Below, one piece after another: positions 25,847-34,568 of a DNA stretch of 64,000 nucleotides. The stretch spans positions 3,554,501-3,618,500 of the forward strand of contig NZ_CP060488.1 of assembly GCF_014334015.1 (NCBI RefSeq), in the 5' to 3' direction. Position numbers and translations under genes: made by a program. Source of the stretch: Bacteroides sp. M10. GTDB lineage: Bacteria; Bacteroidota; Bacteroidia; Bacteroidales; Bacteroidaceae. The notes under the pieces are model-generated. The model saw nothing but the letters and a program-made list of their open reading frames with translations, did no database searches and was not told where the DNA came from. Within the stretch, counting starts at the first letter, position 1, and each line of letters starts with the position of its first letter.

Positions 25847-28621
25847 ATGAAAAACATACTCGTTGTATTATTTATAATATTGCTAAACATACTTAATCCA
25901 CAATATCTGTTGGCGAGAGACTTGAAGTTTAACCGTTTGACAGCCGAGAATGGATTACCCTACAGTACGGCTAATGTAATGCTTCAGGATGATAATGGAT
26001 TTCTATGGATTGGTACTCATACAGGCTTGTGTCGTTATGATGGGATTAATACGGAGATCTATTCAGAGTTTGAAAACAAGCAGGTTCGAGCTTTGGCTGA
26101 AACGGAAGGAAATTGGTTATGGGTAGGTATGGAGAATGGGCTTGCCCGTATTAACTTGAAAACACGTAAAATGGAATCTATTCTTTGTGAGGGAAAAAAG
26201 GAACTACAAAGAGTTAGTGCTATCCATTGGGGAAAAGACGAAAAAGTGTATGTAGCTGCTATTGCTGGGCTTTTTGTCTATGACAAAGGAGTATTGTCAC
26301 ATGTGATTGCTGATGAAGGACAAGTGTTTTCTATATTGGAGAATACTCTCACTGACTATTGGTTGCTTACTGAAAAAGCGTTGTTAAACCTGGAAACTAA
26401 GACCGGGAAAGTTACAAAGTATGCTTGGCCGTTGAAATTCAACCCATTTTTTCAGGCTTCTCTAAATTCGTATAAAAATGTTCTTTATATTTCTGCTGAA
26501 TACAATTCAATGTTACGATTCGACATGAAGAGTCGCAGGTTTATGAATGAGTTCGCAATGGAGGATAAAAAAAGAACTTATCCCTTGATTATTGATGGTG
26601 GGCAACTATTTGTAAATACAACGTGGGGGATAGAAGTGCTCTCATGTACGACGAACCGGTTGCAATATACTATCGCAGCTGATGAAGATATGAAAAACGG
26701 ACTTCGGTCTAACCAGTTTTATTCTATGTATAAGAAAGGAACGACTTTGTGGTTGGGCATTTTTTCCGGGGGAATCGCTTATTCACAGATTGAAAATGAT
26801 GCCTTTAATGTTTATCGACTTCCTGGCACGGATTTTACTACTTTCAATCGTCAGGTACGTTCTTTTTGCATTGTCTCGGATGATATAAAATTAATAGGAA
26901 CAAGGAATGGATTACTGTTGGTTTCCGAAGCGGAAAAACGTGTTCAGACTTTCACCACTCAAGATTACCCGGCATTACTTTCTAATTCTATTTTATTTAT
27001 TCAACCATTTGGTGGTGATGATTACTTGATTGGTACAACAAAAGGGCTTGTTCTTTTTTCTTTGAAAAAGAATTCTTTCAGGACCTTCTCTGAAGAAAAC
27101 GTATATAGAGGAACACAGTTTTATTCTTGTTTGTCAGATGAAGAGGGGATATGGTTAGCTACATCTGAAAAGGTGCTCTATTATAATATGCATACAAATC
27201 AGACGGATATATATCTGCTGGATACTAATAAATATCCGGGATGTTCTGCTTTGTCTTTATGTTTCGACTCCCGTAATCGTTTATGGATCGGAACCTCTGA
27301 TGGTATTTTTTTATTGGATAAGGTTACTCGTAAAATAACGGATACCTTTGAGGGAAAGGATAAATTGAAAAATATATCTAAAGCACAGATAAATAACATA
27401 TCCAGAAGTAAGAATGGAAAGATGTTCATTTGTACCGATCGGATGGGGCTGATTGTTTTGAATGAACGGGGAACGGAGATTGATATTTATTCTGAAGATA
27501 ATATTTTGCCACATAATACAGTTTATAGCGTTTATGAAGATGAACAGAATGTGTGGTGGATTGCTACGATGAAAGGGATTCTGCGTTATAATCGGGTGAC
27601 TAATAAGAAACAGTTGTATGATTTATCAGCCGGGATACCTGGTGGAGTATGTCGCTCATTTAGTAAGGATAGTCAAGGCAGATATTGGTGGGCTAATGAA
27701 ATGGGATTGGTTGTTTGTGATCCTTATCAGTTGTCACAAGCTGTATTGTGTGACTTGCCACGTATTAGTTCTGTTAAGGTTGCAGGGAAGCGGCAACAAT
27801 TGTTGGAAGATCAGGAACAAGGTCCTGTAACTCCAGCTTATGCAAAATCAATGGTATTGCCTGCGTTTCAGAACAATTTGGAATTATGTTTCTCCATGCA
27901 TACCTATCTAGGAGCTTTGGATTCTTATCAATATATATTGGAGGGATTTGATGAAAGATGGAAATATAATATTGAGAATAACTGTTTGTCCTATACTGAT
28001 TTGCCGGCTGGGACATATCTGTTGAGAGTTCGTGGACAAGGGAACTCTGATTATGAAACTCAATTGGAAATTATTGTAGAATATCCATGGTATGTTACGT
28101 ATGGTATCGCTGCCATAGTTGTCATAATTGTGCTATTGGGTATTGGGTGGAAATATTGGCGGAGAAAAGTGTCGATAGTAGAAATGAAACAGGATTCTGA
28201 CGATGAATTGTTAAATACGGCGGCGTATAAACCTAAAACTCCAAGATCCAGTCAGGAAAAGTTGGATCGCCTGTATGAACAACTCATTCATTATTTTGAA
28301 ACAGAAAAACCATATTTGAACAAACAGTTGAAGAGTGCGGATATTGCCGCGGCGTTATCTTGCTCTATTTCTTCTTTATCAGAGTGTCTTTCTTTTAAAT
28401 TGAATACTAACTTTTCCGATTTTGTTGCTCATTATCGAGTGGAAGCTTTTGTTCAAAAGCAAAAACAGGAGGATATTTCTTTATACACATTAATGTCTAT
28501 TGCAGAATCTTGTGGATTCAATTCAAAGTCGTCTTTCTTCCGGCTGTTTAAAAAGCAAATGGGATGTACTCCATTAGAGTATATTCAGAAGCAAGAGCAT
28601 GACAGAGTATCAAAACAATGA
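25847..28621 (+). CDS. Membrane-spanning one-component PUL regulator (propeller-Y_Y_Y-TM-AraC HTH)
   Basis: 924 residues from ATG 25847, which opens a signal/anchor segment (MKNILVVLFIILLNIL). About 25-650 is a two-component-regulator-type beta-propeller with Reg_prop repeats (NGLPYSTANVMLQDDNGFLW, SRNRLWIGTSDGIFLLD, ENVWWIATMKGILRY). A Y_Y_Y domain follows (SYQYILEGFDERW, GTYLLRVRGQGN), then one membrane helix near 748-770, a short charged linker, and an AraC-type double HTH at ~831-920 (SADIAAALSCSISSLSECLS, LMSIAESCGFNSKSSFFRLF). The histidine kinase and receiver that normally separate these parts in hybrid two-component systems are absent. It probably senses a periplasmic oligosaccharide and binds DNA while in the membrane. 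Confidence 0.9.
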   Translation: MKNILVVLFIILLNILNPQYLLARDLKFNRLTAENGLPYSTANVMLQDDNGFLWIGTHTGLCRYDGINTEIYSEFENKQVRALAETEGNWLWVGMENGLARINLKTRKMESILCEGKKELQRVSAIHWGKDEKVYVAAIAGLFVYDKGVLSHVIADEGQVFSILENTLTDYWLLTEKALLNLETKTGKVTKYAWPLKFNPFFQASLNSYKNVLYISAEYNSMLRFDMKSRRFMNEFAMEDKKRTYPLIIDGGQLFVNTTWGIEVLSCTTNRLQYTIAADEDMKNGLRSNQFYSMYKKGTTLWLGIFSGGIAYSQIENDAFNVYRLPGTDFTTFNRQVRSFCIVSDDIKLIGTRNGLLLVSEAEKRVQTFTTQDYPALLSNSILFIQPFGGDDYLIGTTKGLVLFSLKKNSFRTFSEENVYRGTQFYSCLSDEEGIWLATSEKVLYYNMHTNQTDIYLLDTNKYPGCSALSLCFDSRNRLWIGTSDGIFLLDKVTRKITDTFEGKDKLKNISKAQINNISRSKNGKMFICTDRMGLIVLNERGTEIDIYSEDNILPHNTVYSVYEDEQNVWWIATMKGILRYNRVTNKKQLYDLSAGIPGGVCRSFSKDSQGRYWWANEMGLVVCDPYQLSQAVLCDLPRISSVKVAGKRQQLLEDQEQGPVTPAYAKSMVLPAFQNNLELCFSMHTYLGALDSYQYILEGFDERWKYNIENNCLSYTDLPAGTYLLRVRGQGNSDYETQLEIIVEYPWYVTYGIAAIVVIIVLLGIGWKYWRRKVSIVEMKQDSDDELLNTAAYKPKTPRSSQEKLDRLYEQLIHYFETEKPYLNKQLKSADIAAALSCSISSLSECLSFKLNTNFSDFVAHYRVEAFVQKQKQEDISLYTLMSIAESCGFNSKSSFFRLFKKQMGCTPLEYIQKQEHDRVSKQ

Positions 28622-28745
28622 TTTGGGACTTTGCTTTTAATTGTATATGTTGTTGATATATAGTTGTTTATCTGTTTGTTGTCTTTCTTCCTTGCATTGA
28701 TACCTACCACTTTCAAATTTTTGCCTTTAAATGAGACTAACAGTT

Positions 28746-28753
28746 TATATTTG
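28746..28753 (+). promoter_or_regulatory. -7 element for the ECF sigma gene
   Basis: TATATTTG with TTTG at 28720-28723 (22-bp spacer), 30 bp ahead of the start codon. Confidence 0.6.
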
Positions 28754-28783
28754 CGTTCGTAATCATAACTCAAAGCTTATATT

Positions 28784-29299
28784 ATGGAGAATGCAACTGA
28801 TAGATCCCAGAGTATTATTGTAGATTCATACATTGAATATTATTCTCGTGTAGTGGATTTTATAACGTATCGAATTAACAATCGTTGTGATGCAGAAGAT
28901 TTGGCACAAGATGTATTTGTACGTCTGATGGAATATAAGCAAATGCTTTGTGAAGATACAGTAAAACATTTCATTTATACCATTTCCCGTAATATTGTAA
29001 CTGACTATCTTCGCCGTTATTATAAGGCAAGAGAAATCAGTAGCTATCTCTACGATGAAACTTCTTCTTGTACGAATGAAACGGAAGAGATTGTCTGGGC
29101 TAATGACATATCTTCATTAGAGAAGAAGAAATTGGCAACCTTTCCGAGGCAACGAAAACAAATTTATTATTTGACGCGCTTTGAAGGGCTTTCGTCAGTA
29201 GAAATTGCTACTCGTCTGAATGTCGGTAAGCGAACGGTAGAATGTCATTTGTTTATAGCAAGGAAAGAGATGCGTACATATTTACAACAGTGTATATAA
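28784..29299 (+). CDS. ECF-type RNA polymerase sigma factor
   Basis: 171 residues. Region 2 is seen in DAEDLAQDVFVRLMEYKQ and TISRNIVTDYLRRYYKA; region 4 in FEGLSSVEIATRLNVGKRTVECHLFIARKEM. This is the sigma-70 ECF subfamily used by Bacteroides to drive susC/susD-like operons. In the standard arrangement a FecR-type anti-sigma gene follows and the SusC carries an N-terminal STN domain; here neither is present. It lies 43 bp before susC and is its probable activator. Confidence 0.92.
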   Translation: MENATDRSQSIIVDSYIEYYSRVVDFITYRINNRCDAEDLAQDVFVRLMEYKQMLCEDTVKHFIYTISRNIVTDYLRRYYKAREISSYLYDETSSCTNETEEIVWANDISSLEKKKLATFPRQRKQIYYLTRFEGLSSVEIATRLNVGKRTVECHLFIARKEMRTYLQQCI

Positions 29300-29342
29300 A
29301 AAAGAGATAATAAACTATAGTGTTAATTTTAAATTGGAATTT

Positions 29343-32300
29343 ATGGAAAATGATTTTCTTAGATTCTCACCCAAAAGAGTTTTATATTCTATGATGATGG
29401 CATCCGCGCTATGTGTCGGAAGTCCTCAAATGGTTTTTTCAGAGGTGAGAGACGTTCAGGCTATTCTGCAATCAGGTTATGTAAAGGGACAAGTGATAGA
29501 TGAGAAAGGTGAACCTGTTATTGGAGCCAGTATTTCTGTGAAAGGGACTACCAATGGAGTTATTACTGATATAGATGGTAATTTTACATTGAATAATGTA
29601 TCTAGAGGGGTGTTGATCATTTCGTATGTGGGTTTTCAAACACAAGAAGTGAATATAACAGGAAAGCCACTGAAAATTGTATTGAAAGAAGACTCCGAAA
29701 TGCTGGATGAGATAGTGGTTGTTGGGTATGGAGTTCAAAAGAAAGCGACTCTTTCAGGTTCTGTTACTCAAGTAAAAGGAGATGAAGTACTTGCCGGAAA
29801 ATCTACACAGAGTGTGGCTTCTGCGCTACAGGGTACCATTCCTGGTCTGACAATAACGCGTACTTCTTCCCGTCCGGGAAATGAAGGTACTTCAATAACA
29901 TTACGTGGAGGTATCTCTGTGAATGATGATGCCAATAATCCGATGATCATTATTGATGGAGTAGAGGCTTATGAATGGGAACTTTCTCAGATTAATCCAA
30001 ATGATGTTGAAAGCATATCTGTATTGAAAGATGCAGCAGCTGCAATTTATGGAACTAAAGCTGCCGGTGGTGTTATCCTGGTAACGACTAAACGTGGTAA
30101 AGAAGGAAAAATCAAAGTCACTTATTCGGGAAGTGTACATGCTAATATTGTAGGAAAACGTTATCCGGTTGCTAATGGGCAAGAATGGGCGCAAATGCAT
30201 AATATGGCTGTGGAGAATGACTATAAATATGGTGCAGATCATACGTATGGTTGGAAGTTAGGATGGTCGGAAGAAACGTGGCGTTCGCTAGCCAATGGTG
30301 AATATATTGAAGGTATGGTAAATGGCGCCTATAAGATATTGGATCCTTATGCTGATCAATTTGACGAGGTTTATGGAACTACTTGGGGACAATCTCATAA
30401 TGTAATGGTCAGTGGGGGGAATGACAAAGTGAAAGTGATGACTTCTTTGGGATATGCCAATGACCGATCTTTGATAGATGTGGCATACGATGGACAGAAA
30501 AAGTATAATTTCCGTACGAATCTTGATTATAAAGTCAGTGACATGATAAAAACGGAATTCAATGTGTCCTATGACAAACGTAACACTAGCAGTCCACAGC
30601 AAGGTGTAGGAAATGGTTTGCAAGATATGTATTTGTTTCCTATTTACAATGAATACGGCCAATTTTATGATACTTTTGGAAATAATAATCTTGTAGCCAA
30701 AATGGTAGAAGGAGGGCGTAACAATAATACGGAAGAAATCATGCGTTTAGGAGGAAAATTGACATTGGACTTCAATAAGTATGTGAAGGGATTATCTTTC
30801 CAGACTTCTGCAAATTTCCGTATTCGTCATCATAAGAAGATAGAGCGTCAGACTCATGTTACTCTTTATGACTGGGCAGGTGAAACGACTTCTATTGATG
30901 GTTATCCTGATTATTCGCAAGGATCAGGTTCAATTCATTCCCAATCGTCAAATGATGATTGTTGGGTAAAAAACACACTAGAAGATACGTTTTATCAGAC
31001 TTATAATGCTTTGTTAAACTATAATCGAACTTTTGGAGACCATAATCTTTCATTAATGGCAGGTTTGACAGGTGAAAAAACACGATATGAGAAATATTAC
31101 CAATACCGTAAGGGAATGGCCAATGATGAACTAGATGATATTAATTTAGGAGACGTCACTACTGCTGAAGCTACCGGAGGTAGAAATGAAGTAGGAATGA
31201 TTTCTTGGATTGGGCGTTTGAATTATGATTATAAAGGGATTTATTTGTTAGAAGGATTATTCCGTCGTGATGGTTCTTCCAGATTTTCAAAAGATAACCG
31301 TTGGGCTAATTTTTATGGTCTTTCAGCCGGAATACGCTTCTCTGAATTTGATTTTGTAAAGAACTGGAATGTGTTTGACAATCTGAAGTTGCGTGCATCT
31401 TATGGAGAGACCGGTTCGCAAGGAGGTATCGGTCAATATGATTATTATTCAACAATTAGTAAAGGAAGTACAGTATTTGGCTTTGACGGCACTAAAGTGA
31501 ACACAGCATGGATTTCGTCTATGACCTCAAAGGATAGAACTTGGGAACGTGTGGCTACCACTAATCTTGCAGTAGATTTTGCTGTTCTAAATAACCGTCT
31601 TAGTGGTACTTTTGAATACTATATTCGTAAGAATAACGATATGCTGATTTCTGTCACTTACCCTACAACGTTGGGAGCGACAGCCCCTAAAACAAATGCA
31701 GGAGGCTATCGTGCTAATGGTTGGGAATTACAGTTGAACTGGAATGATAGAATAGGACAAGATTTTACTTATAATGTCGGTTTTAGCTTGTCTGATTCGC
31801 GTACTGAAGTAACAAATTATGAAGGTGCTGCAGCTATTACTTACGGAAAGAATAAGATTGTAGAGGGAAAGCCCATCAATTCAATTTATGTATTCAAAAC
31901 AAATGGTTATTTGCAAACAGAGGATGAAGTTGCTGCATATTATGAAACAATTAATAAAGCCGGAACTTTAGCTCCGACTCAAAACAGTAACAATCAATTG
32001 CGTCCCGGATGCGTAAAGAAAGTCGATTTGGATGGGAGTGGAGCAATCACAGCGGATGATCTTTATTATTATGGTGATTCTAATCCGCATTATCAGTTTG
32101 GAATTAATTTGGGAGCTAAATATAAAGGTTTTGATTTTTCAGCATTTGTTCAAGGAGTGGGCAAACAGAACCTCATCCGCGAGGGTAATATGCGTGGTCC
32201 TTTCGTTAGCTGGTGGATGAATCAAAACAAAACCTATCTTAGTAATACATGGACAGAAGAAAATACCGGTGCCCGCTTTCCGTTGTTATCATTCAATGGT

Positions 32301-32579
32301 TCGATAAACGATTGGAATTATAGTCAATATAACGATATCAATGTGATGAATGTCTGGTATGCCCGTCTGAAAAATATCGTATTGGGTTACACATTGCCTA
32401 AGACATGGATGAAGAGGATAGGAGTGGAGAATTTACGCCTTTATCTATCAGCAGACAATTTATTTGAATTGACACATGTAGCCGATGGATTTGACCCTGA
32501 AGCACAGGCTGCCACAGGGCAGGGTAAAGTTGATTGTTATGCACGTACAGTGTCTTTTGGTATTGATCTTACATTTTAA
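29343..32579 (+). CDS. susC: SusC-like TonB-dependent outer-membrane transporter
   Basis: 1078 residues from ATG 29343 (a TTG start 9 bp earlier is less likely). A signal-like segment (VLYSMMMASALCVG) is followed by a carboxypeptidase-regulatory-like domain (GQVIDEKGEPVIGASISVKG). The TonB box/plug start DEIVVVGYG is near 122, the plug contains GGISVNDDANNPMIIIDG and LKDAAAAIYGTKAAGG, and a ~22-strand barrel ends in the expected aromatic residue (SFGIDLTF). There is no STN domain. It imports the oligosaccharides bound by the adjacent SusD-like lipoprotein, using energy from TonB. susD follows 14 bp later. Confidence 0.96.
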   Translation: MENDFLRFSPKRVLYSMMMASALCVGSPQMVFSEVRDVQAILQSGYVKGQVIDEKGEPVIGASISVKGTTNGVITDIDGNFTLNNVSRGVLIISYVGFQTQEVNITGKPLKIVLKEDSEMLDEIVVVGYGVQKKATLSGSVTQVKGDEVLAGKSTQSVASALQGTIPGLTITRTSSRPGNEGTSITLRGGISVNDDANNPMIIIDGVEAYEWELSQINPNDVESISVLKDAAAAIYGTKAAGGVILVTTKRGKEGKIKVTYSGSVHANIVGKRYPVANGQEWAQMHNMAVENDYKYGADHTYGWKLGWSEETWRSLANGEYIEGMVNGAYKILDPYADQFDEVYGTTWGQSHNVMVSGGNDKVKVMTSLGYANDRSLIDVAYDGQKKYNFRTNLDYKVSDMIKTEFNVSYDKRNTSSPQQGVGNGLQDMYLFPIYNEYGQFYDTFGNNNLVAKMVEGGRNNNTEEIMRLGGKLTLDFNKYVKGLSFQTSANFRIRHHKKIERQTHVTLYDWAGETTSIDGYPDYSQGSGSIHSQSSNDDCWVKNTLEDTFYQTYNALLNYNRTFGDHNLSLMAGLTGEKTRYEKYYQYRKGMANDELDDINLGDVTTAEATGGRNEVGMISWIGRLNYDYKGIYLLEGLFRRDGSSRFSKDNRWANFYGLSAGIRFSEFDFVKNWNVFDNLKLRASYGETGSQGGIGQYDYYSTISKGSTVFGFDGTKVNTAWISSMTSKDRTWERVATTNLAVDFAVLNNRLSGTFEYYIRKNNDMLISVTYPTTLGATAPKTNAGGYRANGWELQLNWNDRIGQDFTYNVGFSLSDSRTEVTNYEGAAAITYGKNKIVEGKPINSIYVFKTNGYLQTEDEVAAYYETINKAGTLAPTQNSNNQLRPGCVKKVDLDGSGAITADDLYYYGDSNPHYQFGINLGAKYKGFDFSAFVQGVGKQNLIREGNMRGPFVSWWMNQNKTYLSNTWTEENTGARFPLLSFNGSINDWNYSQYNDINVMNVWYARLKNIVLGYTLPKTWMKRIGVENLRLYLSADNLFELTHVADGFDPEAQAATGQGKVDCYARTVSFGIDLTF

Positions 32580-32593
32580 AATATATACGCATT

Positions 32594-34549
32594 ATGAAAA
32601 TGAATAAAATTATATATACCTTATTATTGGGGTCGATGGTAACTACAAGTTGCATAAGTGACTTTTTGAATTTGAAACCTTTGGATTCTGAAACAGAAGC
32701 GATTTTTTTCCAAAACTTGGAACAATTTCAAGCTGCTGCTGATAATCTTCATACTAATATTTACGCATGGCAGTCCAATGGAAAGAAAGGTAGTGCAAAT
32801 AACACTTATGCCATTCGTTTTGATTATGGGACAGATTTGATTACAGTTTCTCACGATGCAGTGAATGGAACAAATGCAGCCGGCACTTCTGATGATTATT
32901 ATTCTCAATCGTATGAATGGTTACGTGGTTGTAACCAATTGATTGAGAAAGGCGCCTCTTATTCTAACCCTGATGAAATAGCAGGTCCGGTTGGGCAAGC
33001 TCATTTCTTTCGTGCATGGCATCATTTCTTTTTGTTACAACGTTTTGGTGGAATACCATTGATGATGAGTACTCCCGATGTCTCTTCAGATGTGGTATGG
33101 GGCAAGAGGGCATCTCGATATGAAGTTATAAAAGCTATTTTGGATGATTTGGACACAGCTATTTTAAACTTGAGAAGCACGACGGTGTCTTCGACTTCAA
33201 ATGATGGTCATGTAACAATTGAAGCTGCAAAAGCTTTTAAGGCACGTGTTTGTTTATATGAAGGTACTTGGGAAAAATATAATGGTATAGGTGCGGCTGA
33301 TCCTACCAATGGGGATGGTGTAAAAAGCGGTGCTGGAACGGTCATCCCTGAAGGATACCCTTCTGTGGCCGACTTTTTAACCATGGCCAAAACTCTTTCT
33401 GATGAGATTATCACTAGTGAGACATTTGAATTGTTTTTAGGGGTAGAGAATGTGCCTAATTCGGCTAATCCGGATTTGTATGCACATAAGAGTTACTTTT
33501 ATCTATTTAACTTGGAAGGTAGTGACTCTAATCCTGCCGGACTGAGTAAGGCTAATAATAAAGAAGCAATTTTTCGTGCTGTCTATGATCATACGAATAG
33601 GAAGAGTAATATGAATCTGACGCATGCGGAACCAGCTAAGATGACACGTAAATTAATTGATATGTATTTGTGTACTGATGGTTTGCCTGTTCATGTATCT
33701 CCTTTATTTAAAGGGTATATTGATATGAATACGGAATTTGAAAACCGTGATTATCGGCTGACAGCCTGTCATCCTAAGACATTGGATTATGTTTGGGGTT
33801 GGGGGAAATATGGTACTGGTGCAGATTATATGACAGATATAACTTCTTTGTCTGCCAATCAGTATCAATATTGTCCTAATTTGACGACTAATACAGCTTC
33901 AGGAACTCGTGGACGGAAATTCTGTTCGGAATTGTCTACCATAACCGATGCTGGGCAGGAAGCAATGGATTGTATGTTAATACGTTTAGCTGAAATATAT
34001 TTAATTTATGCTGAAGCTACTTGCGAGTTGGGTAATGGTACTATCTCTGATGAGGATTTGAATAAGTCTTTAAATTTAGTTCGTGCCCGTGGTGGAGTGG
34101 CTCCTCTGAATGCTGCTTTGATAGCTAAGGCAAGATCATTAGGATGTGATATGTCTTATTTAGGAGAGATTCGTCGTGAACGTGCTTTGGAGTTGTATGC
34201 TGAAGGCTTACGTATTGCAGATGTATGCCGTTGGGGAATTGCGGAACAAGTTTTTGGGACAGAAAAATGTGGTGTCTACATAAGCTACGAAGATACTAAT
34301 ACATATTTGGTTACAATGAAAAATCCTGTAACAAACGAAGATGTTTTCAAATCCAGTGTTTGGACTGCTGATAATATAGAACAAGAAACTATTACTTATG
34401 AAGATCCTGCATATACTCCAACCGAACCAGGGTGTGTGATTGTAGAAAAGAAGGTTAATAGAAAATTTTCAAAGAAGAATTATTTGCAACCTATTCCTAC
34501 AGATGAGATAAAGTTGAATCCGCAGTTATTGCAGAATCCGCAGTGGTAA
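32594..34549 (+). CDS. susD: SusD-like glycan-binding lipoprotein
   Basis: 651 residues. The lipoprotein signal ends at VTTSC (Cys20). SusD/RagB features are the N-terminal DFLNLKPLDSETEAIFF, the helical TPR-like part FFRAWHHFFLLQRFGGIPLM, and near the C-terminus CMLIRLAEIYLIYAEATCELG and GEIRRERALELYAEGLRIADVCRWG. It forms the lid of the SusC barrel on the cell surface and binds the target glycan. It lies between SusC and the TIG-lyase lipoprotein, gaps 14 and 19 bp. Confidence 0.96.
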   Translation: MKMNKIIYTLLLGSMVTTSCISDFLNLKPLDSETEAIFFQNLEQFQAAADNLHTNIYAWQSNGKKGSANNTYAIRFDYGTDLITVSHDAVNGTNAAGTSDDYYSQSYEWLRGCNQLIEKGASYSNPDEIAGPVGQAHFFRAWHHFFLLQRFGGIPLMMSTPDVSSDVVWGKRASRYEVIKAILDDLDTAILNLRSTTVSSTSNDGHVTIEAAKAFKARVCLYEGTWEKYNGIGAADPTNGDGVKSGAGTVIPEGYPSVADFLTMAKTLSDEIITSETFELFLGVENVPNSANPDLYAHKSYFYLFNLEGSDSNPAGLSKANNKEAIFRAVYDHTNRKSNMNLTHAEPAKMTRKLIDMYLCTDGLPVHVSPLFKGYIDMNTEFENRDYRLTACHPKTLDYVWGWGKYGTGADYMTDITSLSANQYQYCPNLTTNTASGTRGRKFCSELSTITDAGQEAMDCMLIRLAEIYLIYAEATCELGNGTISDEDLNKSLNLVRARGGVAPLNAALIAKARSLGCDMSYLGEIRRERALELYAEGLRIADVCRWGIAEQVFGTEKCGVYISYEDTNTYLVTMKNPVTNEDVFKSSVWTADNIEQETITYEDPAYTPTEPGCVIVEKKVNRKFSKKNYLQPIPTDEIKLNPQLLQNPQW

Positions 34550-34568
34550 TGAATGTAATTAATAAAAA

